Shown here: positions 16,455 through 24,925 of the stretch, piece after piece | How the letters are laid out: every line of letters begins with the position of its first letter | Numbering within the stretch: position 1 is the first letter of the stretch | NCBI RefSeq assembly: GCF_018861295.1 | Contig: NZ_JAHLDM010000007.1 | Location: 144,874-208,873 of the forward strand | Source: Clostridium_AD estertheticum_D | GTDB lineage: Bacteria; Bacillota; Clostridia; Clostridiales; Clostridiaceae | Direction: 5' to 3' | DNA length: 64,000 nucleotides | Translations under genes and position numbers: made by a program | The notes under the pieces: model-generated | The model's database searches: none | Told to the model about the DNA's origin: nothing | Seen by the model: the letters and a program-made list of their open reading frames with translations, nothing else

Positions 16455-17810
16455 ATGTCAGATATAAAAAAACAAACAGATTTTTTAAAAAATAAAACTT
16501 TAAAAAAATTTATCAAAAGCAAATGGTATCCCGGTATATTTCAGTGGCCAGTTGCACTAGTTTTTGCCTTTATAGTCTATGAATTAATAGTTGGTCCAAG
16601 CGACGCTCACGATAACTTTGGTACTGCTGGAACCTGGGTATTATGGTGGCCGCTACTGCCTATCCTTCTACTACTTTTCGGTAGATTTTGGTGCATTGTA
16701 TGCCCTTTTGGACTTCTAAATGATGTAGTTCAGAAATTTGTAGGCAATAACAAACCTGTACCAAAATTTCTAAGAAAATATGGTATTTGGATTATTGATA
16801 TAACTTTTCTTATGATTACCTGGAGTGATCATGTTTGGGGTGTAGTTGAGAACCCTCGTGGTTCAGGAATATTGCTTTTAATGATAACTACCGCAGTAAT
16901 ATTTTCTGGTGCACTCTTTGAGAGAAGGACTTGGTGCAGATACTTATGTTTTCTTGGTGGATTATCTGGTAATTATTCAAGAGCTGGTATGGTTGAACTA
17001 CGAGGGACTACCGAAGTATGTAAAAACTGCAAAACATCAACCTGTTACAAAGGAACAACTGAAGTTCCCGGCTGTCCTATGTTTGAGTTTCCTAAAACCA
17101 TGGCTAGTAGTGCAGAATGTAATCTATGTGGCAACTGTGTAAAAAATTGTCCTAACGACTCTATTAGAATAAGTCCTCGTACACCTACTAAAGAATTATG
17201 GGATATTAAAAAACCAAAAATAGAAGTTGCATTTTTGGCCATCGTAATTATGGGTATTGTGTTTGTTCAAAACATAACCATGCTAAACATATGGGGTGAA
17301 TTATTACATTCTCTTGAAAATATACTAGGAACAACTAACTATTATATAACATTTACTGTAACTTTTTTTATAGCTATGTTAATTCCTGTTGTATTACTCC
17401 TTTTAACAGGTCTTATTGCTAAAAAATTTAACAAAGCTTCGATCATGGAAAATTTCTCAAGATTTGGATATGCTGTTATACCGTTAGACTTAGCAGGACA
17501 TATAGCTCATAACCTATTTCACTTATTAGCAGAGGGCAAATCTGTAATTTATACTGCAATGGAGCTTTTCGGAATGTCATCTCATGGCGCTTCAACTGCA
17601 CTACTTTCTAGCCCAACTATACAAGTCCTTCAATATATTATTATTGTACTTGGTACTATAGGTTCAATATACACCGCTTATAGAATTGCAAAAAGCAGTC
17701 AAAATAAAGAAACACTTTTAGGAACATCTATAGTTTATACAATTCTAATGGTATTACTTGCAGTAGCTAACATAGTATTATTTTCTATTCCAATGGCAAT
17801 GCGTATGTAA
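16455..17810 (+). CDS. Polytopic membrane 4Fe-4S protein, NapH/NosR/CcoG-like
   Basis: 451 residues. Membrane helices near 33-48, 60-77, 112-130 and 137-155 frame two NapH/NosR-type cysteine motifs, GRFWCIVCPFG (near 77) and WCRYLC (near 163). A cytoplasmic ferredoxin-like part follows with CKNCKTSTC, GCPMFEFP and CNLCGNCVKNCP (near 225-236), enough for two [4Fe-4S] clusters. The C-terminal 200 residues are an extra set of about five helices with DLAGHIAHNLFHLLAEG (near 350), whose His residues could bind haem or quinone; that is inference. Such proteins move electrons between quinols and FeS centres or serve metal reduction during oxidase assembly. It is central to the operon. Confidence 0.85.
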   Translation: MSDIKKQTDFLKNKTLKKFIKSKWYPGIFQWPVALVFAFIVYELIVGPSDAHDNFGTAGTWVLWWPLLPILLLLFGRFWCIVCPFGLLNDVVQKFVGNNKPVPKFLRKYGIWIIDITFLMITWSDHVWGVVENPRGSGILLLMITTAVIFSGALFERRTWCRYLCFLGGLSGNYSRAGMVELRGTTEVCKNCKTSTCYKGTTEVPGCPMFEFPKTMASSAECNLCGNCVKNCPNDSIRISPRTPTKELWDIKKPKIEVAFLAIVIMGIVFVQNITMLNIWGELLHSLENILGTTNYYITFTVTFFIAMLIPVVLLLLTGLIAKKFNKASIMENFSRFGYAVIPLDLAGHIAHNLFHLLAEGKSVIYTAMELFGMSSHGASTALLSSPTIQVLQYIIIVLGTIGSIYTAYRIAKSSQNKETLLGTSIVYTILMVLLAVANIVLFSIPMAMRM

Positions 17811-17838
17811 CAACTAAAATGGTAAAAGGAGAGTATCT

Positions 17839-18738
17839 ATGATTAGTGGCAATATCAAAACATGGTTAAGATCTATAAGACCTTTTTCCTTCACTGGTTC
17901 TGTAATTCCAGTTACAATAGGCGCAATACTCGCAATTAAACAAAATAATTTTCAATTTGGGTATTTTATACTCTCTGTTGTTGCTATTTTGTTATTACAC
18001 ACTGCTGTTAATTTACTAAGCGATCATGATGATTATGAAAATAAAGTTGATACAAAAGATTCCTATGGTTCAAGCGGTGTTATTCTGGAGAATTTATTAT
18101 CTTCCAAACAGATTCTTCGCTCTGGAATGCTTTGCTTAATACTTGGAAGTCTTATAGGATTATTTTTATCCTATGAAAAGGGTGTATTTGTATTAATATT
18201 GGGACTTACAGGTGCCCTGGGCGGGTACTCCTATACAGGAAAACCTCTGATGCTAAAATATAAGGGGCTTGGAGCTCCGCTAGTATTTCTTTTATTTGGT
18301 CCTTTAATGGTAATTGGTTCTTATTATGTTCAAATGCAAGACATTAGTGCTGATGCCCTTCTGATTTCAATTCCAGTAGGCCTTTTAACTACAGCTATAT
18401 TACACGCGAATGACATTCGCGATATAATTCACGACAAAAAAGCAGGCATAAAAACTTTATCAATGTTGGTTGGCAAAAATAATGCAAAGAAAATTTATTA
18501 TGGGATGCTTATTTTATCATATGTATCCCTTATAATTATGATTTCCTTCGGAGTCCTTCCACTACTTAGTCTGCTTTGTTTAATTACATTACCTATAGCC
18601 TTTTCAAATTCAAAAACATTATATAATTCCGATGTTTCGATTTCTGGATTAATAATCCTTGATAAGTCTACAGGAAAACTTCAAGCTCAGTTTGGAATTT
18701 TACTAATATTTTCTATACTATTGAGCTTCCTATTATAA
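17839..18738 (+). CDS. menA: MenA-like UbiA-family prenyltransferase
   Basis: 299 residues, eight or nine membrane helices. The UbiA metal-binding motifs are present: NLLSDHDDYENKVD near residue 58 and HANDIRDIIHDKKAG near 190, plus YSYTGKPLMLKYKGLG near 131 typical of MenA. The enzyme joins a polyprenyl diphosphate to an aromatic acceptor (1,4-dihydroxy-2-naphthoate in known MenA). The genes for making that acceptor are not in the window, so the head group is unknown. Start ATG follows AAAAGGAGAG. It lies between the FeS protein and a CPBP protease in the apparent operon. Confidence 0.88.
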   Translation: MISGNIKTWLRSIRPFSFTGSVIPVTIGAILAIKQNNFQFGYFILSVVAILLLHTAVNLLSDHDDYENKVDTKDSYGSSGVILENLLSSKQILRSGMLCLILGSLIGLFLSYEKGVFVLILGLTGALGGYSYTGKPLMLKYKGLGAPLVFLLFGPLMVIGSYYVQMQDISADALLISIPVGLLTTAILHANDIRDIIHDKKAGIKTLSMLVGKNNAKKIYYGMLILSYVSLIIMISFGVLPLLSLLCLITLPIAFSNSKTLYNSDVSISGLIILDKSTGKLQAQFGILLIFSILLSFLL

Positions 18739-18755
18739 TAAAAGGAGGAAAAGAC

Positions 18756-19376
18756 TTGAGCAAAACAAATTCTAAATATACTATCTTTACATTAATTGTA
18801 GCAACAATTCTTTGGTATTTACTTTTTGTAATAAAACCAATGAATTTTTGGTTAGAAATGAGTCTGTCAATTTCAGCATTAGTTTTAATGGCATTCATTT
18901 TTAACAAAGATATTTTTAAGCTTGGTAAATTGACCATAAGGCATATTCTAATTGGAATTTTTTCAGCTATAGCACTTTATATAATATTCTATTTAGGAAA
19001 TATTGTATCAGGTTTCATATTTCCTTTTAAAGATTCCCAGGTATTATCCGTTTACAGTAATAGGTCTAATGGAAACTTAATTTGGATAGGATTACTCCTT
19101 TTATTTATAATTGGCCCAGGCGAAGAAATATATTGGAGAGGTTTTATACAAAATACCCTATCAAAAAAAATTGGTGAGACCAAAGGATATGTAATCTCAG
19201 TTCTATTGTATGCTGGTGTTCACATAATTACAGTCAATGTGATGCTTGTAATAGCAGCTTTAGTATGTGGCGTATTTTGGGGATGGCTTTATAAAAAAGA
19301 AAAAAGCTTACTTCCAGTAATTATATCCCATGCAATTTGGGACTTAACAATTTTCGTAATATTCCCCTTGATATAA
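18756..19376 (+). CDS. CPBP family intramembrane metalloprotease
   Basis: 206 residues with about six helices. The ABI/CPBP active-site motifs are present: GPGEEIYWRGF near residue 122 (EExxxR), AGVHIITVNV near 152 and SHAIWDL near 190. The start is TTG at 18756 after AAAGGAGG. Family members cleave prenylated or membrane proteins or act in bacteriocin immunity. The placement between menA-like and menG-like genes may reflect a role in processing a component of the same membrane system; this is inference. Confidence 0.88.
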   Translation: MSKTNSKYTIFTLIVATILWYLLFVIKPMNFWLEMSLSISALVLMAFIFNKDIFKLGKLTIRHILIGIFSAIALYIIFYLGNIVSGFIFPFKDSQVLSVYSNRSNGNLIWIGLLLLFIIGPGEEIYWRGFIQNTLSKKIGETKGYVISVLLYAGVHIITVNVMLVIAALVCGVFWGWLYKKEKSLLPVIISHAIWDLTIFVIFPLI

Positions 19377-19388
19377 GGAGGTATAATA

Positions 19389-20096
19389 ATGAAACAAGTG
19401 GCTATAAATATACACGATGTATTTTCATCAATTGCTACTAAATATGATAGATTAAACACAATATTAACTCTAAACACAGATAAAATTTGGAGAAAAAAGG
19501 CTATAAAACTATGCGCCGTTAAAGAAAATGATAAAGTATTAGATTTATGCTGCGGTACTGGCAAAATGATAGAACTTGAATGTAAAGCTGTTGGTGTATA
19601 TACCGAAGTAATAGGTCTAGACTTTAATAAAGCAATGATTGATGTAGGTTATAAAAAGCTTAACAAATCACTAAAGAATTATAAATTCAACTTAATACAA
19701 GGGGATGTTATTAATCTACCCTTTGAGGATAATACCTTTAATATAATCACAATAGCCTTTGGTCTACGAAATATACCTGATAAAACAAAGGCTATTTCAG
19801 AAATATATAGAGTTTTGAAACCAGGTGGGAAAGTGGTTTGCTTAGAATTATCTAAGCCTGAACTGCCTATTTTTAGAAATATATATAATTTATATTTCAA
19901 CTTCGTGCTACCTATTATTGGCTATTTAGGTACCCAAGATAAAGCTGCTTATTACTATTTAAGGGATTCAGTAAATGGCTTTATGACTAAGATACAACTT
20001 AGAGATGAATTTGAACACATCGGTTTTGGCAATACAGAGTTTAAATCTCTAACACTAGGGATAGCATCACTACATTATGGCATTAAGCCCTTATAA
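19389..20096 (+). CDS. menG: MenG/UbiE-family C-methyltransferase
   Basis: 235 residues. SAM-binding VLDLCCGTGKM near residue 46, acidic loop VIGLDFNKAMI near 75, and the UbiE-specific block FGLRNIPDKTKAISEIYRV near 124 followed by LKPGGKVVCLELSKP. Also YYLRDSV near 196. In menaquinone synthesis MenG methylates demethylmenaquinone. It is the last of the tightly spaced genes (12 bases after the CPBP gene) and supports the idea that a methylated lipid quinone is made here. Confidence 0.9.
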   Translation: MKQVAINIHDVFSSIATKYDRLNTILTLNTDKIWRKKAIKLCAVKENDKVLDLCCGTGKMIELECKAVGVYTEVIGLDFNKAMIDVGYKKLNKSLKNYKFNLIQGDVINLPFEDNTFNIITIAFGLRNIPDKTKAISEIYRVLKPGGKVVCLELSKPELPIFRNIYNLYFNFVLPIIGYLGTQDKAAYYYLRDSVNGFMTKIQLRDEFEHIGFGNTEFKSLTLGIASLHYGIKPL

Positions 20097-20216
20097 AAAT
20101 AATCTTTCTTTTAAAATCAATAACATCTTTATAAAATCTACACAACTATCTCGTATAATTTTAATTATAGATTCAGATTCTCTAAGTTATATTAAAAGAT
20201 TTTAGGAGGTGGAAAT

Positions 20217-21593
20217 GTGGGTGTTAAAAGAGAAAAAATAAAAGTCTTCGGCATGACATGTACATCCTGTCAATCAAGAGTGGAAAGAGCAGTTACAAAA
20301 CTCACTGGTGTTAAAAATGCTATGGCGAGTTTCAGTACTCAATCTCTAACTGTGGAATATGATACTAATCTCTGCAATCTCGAAAAAATTAGAACCGCTA
20401 TAGATCTAGCTGGTTATAGTACAAAAGATGGAAGCCGTTCTAAAATAGCAGGCATATTTATAATCGTAGCGGCAATTATATTAATTGGCAATTCATCAAG
20501 TGGACTTGACATGACATCTAAACTAAACGGTGCTACATATTTTGTTCTATTCATTGTTGGGGTTCTTACCTCAATACATTGCGTTGGTATGTGTGGTGGA
20601 ATAATGTTATCGCAAAGCATAACAAAAGATAGCAAAAGTAAATTTGATTCTGTAAGACCTGCCCTTCTATACAATGCAGGAAGAGTTCTATCCTATACAA
20701 TAATCGGTGGAATAGTTGGTGCTCTAGGTTCAGTACTTTCACTATCCATAACCGCAAAAGCTGGGCTTCAAATATTTGCAGGTATGTTTATGATAATAAT
20801 GGGCCTTAATATGAGTGGCTTTAGCTTATTTAGAAAACTTAGCTTCAAATTGCCGTGGTCCGCTTGCTCAATTAAGAAAACACCAAAAACCCCTTTTTTA
20901 ATTGGTGTTTTAAATGGGCTTATGCCCTGTGGACCGCTTCAAACAATGCAACTATATGCCCTAGGAACTGGAAGTGCTTTTAATGGTGCTATGTCTATGC
21001 TACTATTTTCTCTTGGCACAGTACCTTTAATGTTGACCTTTGGAGCATTATCAGGTTTAATTACTAAAGGATATACAAAGACTCTTTTAAGATTCAGTGG
21101 AATACTAGTTGTAGTTTTAGGTATTGTAATGGGAACTCGTGGACTAACACTCGCTGGTATAAACGTGCCGACCACAACTACATTAGCCGCTAGCTTATCT
21201 GGTAGTAAAACAGCAACATCATCGTCAAAGGCCAATAAACCAGTAATTGAAAATGGAGTTCAAATAATTAGAATGACAGCAGACGATAATGGATATACTC
21301 CAAATGGTCTATATGTCCAAAAAAATATGCCTGTAAAATGGATAATTGATGGCAAAGCATTAAATTCCTGCAATGGGCAAATTGTTATACCTTCCTTAAA
21401 CATTCAAAAGAATTTACAAGCTGGCGATAATATAATTGAATTCACACCAAAAGATAATGATATAAGCTTCAGTTGTGGAATGGGTATGATTCGTGGGGTA
21501 ATTAAAGTTGTTGATAATATAAATACCGTTAATACCTCAAAACCTGATTCTTCTATTCCAACCCCATCTAGCGGTATGCCTTGCTGTAAATAA
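20217..21593 (+). CDS. HMA - TauE/SafE (UreH-like) - cupredoxin-like fusion protein
   Basis: 458 residues in three parts. Residues 1-70 are a heavy-metal-associated domain with GMTCTSCQSRVERAV. Residues 75-330 are a TauE/SafE/UreH-type membrane domain of about seven helices with SIHCVGMCGGIM near 120 and NGLMPCGPLQTMQLYALG near 235, both carrying Cys/Met residues fit for metal passage. After a Ser/Thr-rich linker, residues 345-435 are cupredoxin-like, with ALNSCNGQIVIP and FSCGMGMIRG as candidate copper ligands. The start is GTG at 20217 behind AGGAGGT. Such proteins probably move copper across the membrane and occur near cbb3 oxidase assembly genes in other bacteria. It faces the copA operon across a terminator. 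Confidence 0.88.
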   Translation: MGVKREKIKVFGMTCTSCQSRVERAVTKLTGVKNAMASFSTQSLTVEYDTNLCNLEKIRTAIDLAGYSTKDGSRSKIAGIFIIVAAIILIGNSSSGLDMTSKLNGATYFVLFIVGVLTSIHCVGMCGGIMLSQSITKDSKSKFDSVRPALLYNAGRVLSYTIIGGIVGALGSVLSLSITAKAGLQIFAGMFMIIMGLNMSGFSLFRKLSFKLPWSACSIKKTPKTPFLIGVLNGLMPCGPLQTMQLYALGTGSAFNGAMSMLLFSLGTVPLMLTFGALSGLITKGYTKTLLRFSGILVVVLGIVMGTRGLTLAGINVPTTTTLAASLSGSKTATSSSKANKPVIENGVQIIRMTADDNGYTPNGLYVQKNMPVKWIIDGKALNSCNGQIVIPSLNIQKNLQAGDNIIEFTPKDNDISFSCGMGMIRGVIKVVDNINTVNTSKPDSSIPTPSSGMPCCK

Positions 21594-21616
21594 CTAACTA
21601 TTTAAAGCATTTAATA

Positions 21617-21659
21617 AAAAGGTTCAAGTATTACATTTTATGTAATACTTGAACCTTTT
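21617..21659. terminator. Bidirectional terminator between copper genes
   Basis: AAAAGGTTCAAGTATTACAT, loop TTT, exact complement ending in a T-run. It is shared by the converging fusion gene (plus) and copZ (minus). Confidence 0.9.
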
Positions 21660-21683
21660 ATAATTTAAATTTTACTATTTAAT

Positions 21684-21896
21684 CTATGCTTTTTCTATTT
21701 TTACAACATCATACCCGGCATCTTCAATAGCTGCCTTTATAACATCATCTGTAATATTATCACCGATTTCAGTAATAGCAAGTTTACTTTCAAGATTTAC
21801 CTCTACGTCTTTTGCTCCAATCTCCTTTAGTGCCTCGCTAACATGGTTTACGCAATGTCCACAACTCATACCTTCGACATATATTTTCTTTTTCAT
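21684..21896 (-). CDS. copZ: Copper chaperone CopZ (HMA domain)
   Basis: 70 residues, a single heavy-metal-associated domain. The Cu(I) site is GMSCGHCVNHVSEAL (Cys at 11 and 14), and the C-terminus AIEDAGYDVVKIEKA is typical. It carries Cu(I) in the cytoplasm to CopA, encoded 46 bases upstream on the same strand. Regulated presumably by CsoR as third gene of csoR-copA-copZ. RBS AAAGGAG. Confidence 0.94.
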   Translation of the reverse strand: MKKKIYVEGMSCGHCVNHVSEALKEIGAKDVEVNLESKLAITEIGDNITDDVIKAAIEDAGYDVVKIEKA

Positions 21897-21942
21897 TTTT
21901 ATTTCTCCTTTCCAATTTTAATTTCTCATATATTGAGAACCT

Positions 21943-24393
21943 TTATCTTAATGGCTTAAACCCTTTTAAGCGTAATGCATTTGTTAATACTGAAACTGAA
22001 CTAAAACTCATTGCAAGGGCCGCGATAATTGGATTTAAAAGCGGTCCACCAAATAAATGTAGCACTCCCATTGCAACTGGTATTCCTAGAATATTATATC
22101 CAAAAGCCCAAAATAGATTTTGCTTGATATTTGTTATAGTTTTCTTACTTAGCTGAATAGCTGTAGGTACGTCCATTAAATCACTTCTCATAAGTACGAT
22201 ATCTGCAGACTCCATTGCAACATCGGTTCCAGATCCTATAGCAATACCGATATCCGCTTGTGCAAGTGCTGGTGCATCATTTATCCCATCACCAACCATA
22301 GCAACCTTTTTCCCTTCTGCTTGTAGTTTTTTAACCTCATTTGCCTTATCTTCTGGTAATACTTCAGCAAGTATTGTATCTATCCCAACCTGCCTTGCTA
22401 TTGCTTCTGCCGTTCTTTTATTATCACCAGTTATCATCGCAACCTGTATTCCCATACTATGAAGTCTTTCTATAGCTTTTTTACTGTTTTCTTTAACTGT
22501 GTCGGCTACTGCAATTATGCCACTTAGCTTACCTTCGATAGCTATAAACATAGGTGTCTTTCCTTCTCCCGCAAGTTTATCTGATGTTTTCTCTAAATCT
22601 AATAAAGAAACATTACTCTCATCCATAAGTTTTTTGTTCCCAAGTAATATTTTTTTACCATCTATAGTTACATCTATTCCTAAACCTGGAATAGCATTAA
22701 ATTTTTCTGTCCTTTTGAAATCTAGTTTTCTTTCCTCTGCTTCTTTTACTATTGCTTCACCAAGTGGATGTTCTGAACCTTTTTCTGCAGTAGCCGCTAT
22801 TACTAATAAATAGTCCTCATCAACATCAGCTACCGTAACTATATCTGTTACTTTTGGTTTCCCCTCAGTTAAAGTTCCAGTTTTATCGAATACAATAGTT
22901 TGAATTTTATGTGCTGTTTCAAGAGCCACACCACTTTTTATAAGCACCCCATATTCTGCACCTTTTCCTGTTCCAACCATTATAGCCGTTGGTGTTGCAA
23001 GTCCAAGTGCACAAGGACAAGCAATTACAAGCACTGAAATAAATATTGTTAGTGAAAATACTCCCGTTTGACCAGCTATTAGCCAAGATAAAGACGATAT
23101 TAACGCAAGTCCTATAACCACTGGAACAAAATAGCCAGATATAATATCTGCCATTTTAGCTATTGGCGCTTTTGATCCTTGAGCATTTTCAACTAATGTA
23201 ATAATTTGTGCAAGAGCTGTATCTTTACCAACCTTAGTTGCCTTAAATTTAATAGAACCATTTTTATTTATGCTTGCTCCAATTATTTTGTGTCCAAGGC
23301 TTTTCTCAACCGGCATACTCTCGCCTGTTAGCATTGACTCATCTACAGATGTAGTTCCGAAAACAACTTCACCATCCACAGGCATTTTTTCTCCAGGTTT
23401 TACAACAACTATATCTCCAACTTCTACTTCATCAATTGGAATTTCAACTTCTTTATCCAGTCTAATTATAATTGCAGTTTTGGGCTGAAGTCCCATAAGC
23501 TTTTTAATTGCCTCGGATGTCTTTCCTTTTGTTACTGATTCTAAATACTTTCCTAGAGTTATAAGAGTTAATATTATACCTGCCGATTCAAAATACATCT
23601 CATAACCAGTATTACCAATGAATATTTCATAAACTGCAAATATACTATATAAAAATGCAGCCGATGCTCCCATAGATATTAACGAATCCATATTAGGACT
23701 TAACCGTGCTAAAGACTTGAATCCCACTATGAAATATCTTCTACCTGTTATCATTATGGGAATAACAAGTATTAATTGTAGAGCAGCATACGCTTTAAGA
23801 TGCATCATAGGATCAATAACACCTGGCAACATCATATTCATTTTCATAGCAATCATTGGTACCATTGCAACTAGTAATAACGGCACTCCAAATATAGCAG
23901 ATATTAAAAATCTATTCCATAATGCCTTTATATCCTTTTCTTTTTTCTCTTTATCAAGATCTACATTGTTTTCTTCCTCAAGAGCCTTATATCCGCCTTT
24001 TGCTATAGCCTTCTTTATATCCGAAGTTTTAACTAAGGATGGCTCAAAAGAAATCGTTAGTTTTTCAGTAGCATAATTTACATTTGATTCTATAACTCCA
24101 TTAAGTTTTCTAGTTATTCTTTCTATATTTTTTGCACAAGATGCACAACTCATTCCCTCAAGTTTTAATGTTTTATTAGTTGTCTGGGCTAATAATTTAT
24201 ATCCCGCCTTATCAACAACATTTTGTATATCAGATAATTTAATCAAAGAATCATCATAAACTATCTTTAATTTTTCTGTTGCAATATTCACACTTGACTC
24301 AGAAATCCCTGGCAATTTTTTAGTTACTCTTTCAATTGCTTTTGCACATGCCCCGCAGGTCATTCCCTCTACTTTCAATGACTTAGTTACCAT
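21943..24393 (-). CDS. copA: Cu(I)-exporting P1B-type ATPase
   Basis: 816 residues. Two N-terminal HMA domains (GMTCGACAKAIE near 10, GMSCASCAKNIE near 82), eight membrane helices, actuator TGES (MLTGESMP near 345), the Cu(I) channel motif CPC in ACPCALGLATPTA near 460, phosphorylation site DKTGTLTEG near 500, HP motif (SEHPLGEAI) and MVGDGINDAPALAQAD near 700, with YNILGIPVA and MSFSSVSVLTNALRL near the end. It pumps Cu(I) out of the cytoplasm using ATP. Start ATG follows AAGGAGG. Operon with csoR upstream and copZ downstream. Confidence 0.97.
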   Translation of the reverse strand: MVTKSLKVEGMTCGACAKAIERVTKKLPGISESSVNIATEKLKIVYDDSLIKLSDIQNVVDKAGYKLLAQTTNKTLKLEGMSCASCAKNIERITRKLNGVIESNVNYATEKLTISFEPSLVKTSDIKKAIAKGGYKALEEENNVDLDKEKKEKDIKALWNRFLISAIFGVPLLLVAMVPMIAMKMNMMLPGVIDPMMHLKAYAALQLILVIPIMITGRRYFIVGFKSLARLSPNMDSLISMGASAAFLYSIFAVYEIFIGNTGYEMYFESAGIILTLITLGKYLESVTKGKTSEAIKKLMGLQPKTAIIIRLDKEVEIPIDEVEVGDIVVVKPGEKMPVDGEVVFGTTSVDESMLTGESMPVEKSLGHKIIGASINKNGSIKFKATKVGKDTALAQIITLVENAQGSKAPIAKMADIISGYFVPVVIGLALISSLSWLIAGQTGVFSLTIFISVLVIACPCALGLATPTAIMVGTGKGAEYGVLIKSGVALETAHKIQTIVFDKTGTLTEGKPKVTDIVTVADVDEDYLLVIAATAEKGSEHPLGEAIVKEAEERKLDFKRTEKFNAIPGLGIDVTIDGKKILLGNKKLMDESNVSLLDLEKTSDKLAGEGKTPMFIAIEGKLSGIIAVADTVKENSKKAIERLHSMGIQVAMITGDNKRTAEAIARQVGIDTILAEVLPEDKANEVKKLQAEGKKVAMVGDGINDAPALAQADIGIAIGSGTDVAMESADIVLMRSDLMDVPTAIQLSKKTITNIKQNLFWAFGYNILGIPVAMGVLHLFGGPLLNPIIAALAMSFSSVSVLTNALRLKGFKPLR

Positions 24394-24420
24394 ATAATTC
24401 GCCTCCTTATTCCATATATT

Positions 24421-24687
24421 CTATTTACCAATTATTTTTGATAAAAGACCTATAATTTCATCTATCTTCTCACTGCCTTTGTCATGCTCAAAGGCTTCCA
24501 TAACACAGTGATTCATGTGCTGTTTTAAAATCAATAAATTAGCTTTCTTTAGGAGTGATTGTGCAGCAATAATTTGATTTGACACATCTACACAATACCT
24601 CCCATCTTCTATCATTTTGATAGTTGCTTCAATTTGTCCTTTTGATATTTTTAAAATTTTCATAGCTTCTTTTTGCTCATTATTCAT
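24421..24687 (-). CDS. csoR: CsoR-type copper-sensing repressor
   Basis: 88 residues, all helical, DUF156 family. The Cu(I) ligand set is visible: Cys in RYCVDVSNQI (near 37), His and Cys in HMNHCVMEAF (near 62 and 66). Apo-CsoR binds a GC-tract operator and releases it when Cu(I) binds, turning on copA and copZ. The operator candidate lies 16 bases upstream at 24703-24730. First gene of the operon. Confidence 0.94.
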   Translation of the reverse strand: MNNEQKEAMKILKISKGQIEATIKMIEDGRYCVDVSNQIIAAQSLLKKANLLILKQHMNHCVMEAFEHDKGSEKIDEIIGLLSKIIGK

Positions 24688-24702
24688 TATTTATCCTCTT
24701 TC

Positions 24703-24730
24703 ATACCCTACCCCCTAGGTGGGGGGGTAT
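24703..24730. promoter_or_regulatory. CsoR operator candidate
   Basis: Near-palindrome centred on CTAG: CCCTACCCCCTAGG on the left and a run of seven G then TAT on the right; 11 of 14 positions pair by Watson-Crick rules. C/G tracts around a central palindrome are the known form of CsoR operators. The G/C run is striking in this AT-rich DNA. It overlaps the region just before the csoR start. Confidence 0.8.
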
Positions 24731-24823
24731 AAATACATATTAATACTAAAAAAAAGATATGTCAACTTCTTTAAAAAATCTAAGACAAAAGATTATAATA
24801 GCTATTTTTAATACCAAAAATTA

Positions 24824-24848
24824 ATGCCTCCTCTATCCGGAGGGGCAT
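24824..24848 (-). terminator. Terminator hairpin after the NlpC/P60 gene
   Basis: ATGCC-TCC/GGA-GG-GGCAT stem, followed leftward on the minus strand by TAATTTTT. It lies about 78 bases past the stop of the gene at 24926. Confidence 0.6.
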
Positions 24849-24925
24849 CACACTAATATTTTTACTTTAATTACATGTTACCACTTCTTTATGTAGGTTT
24901 TATGAAGAAATTGTCACTTTAGAAT

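Noticed and set aside
22499..22813. Plus-strand open frames within copA
   Set aside because: They are reverse-frame shadows of a fully conserved P-type ATPase sequence.
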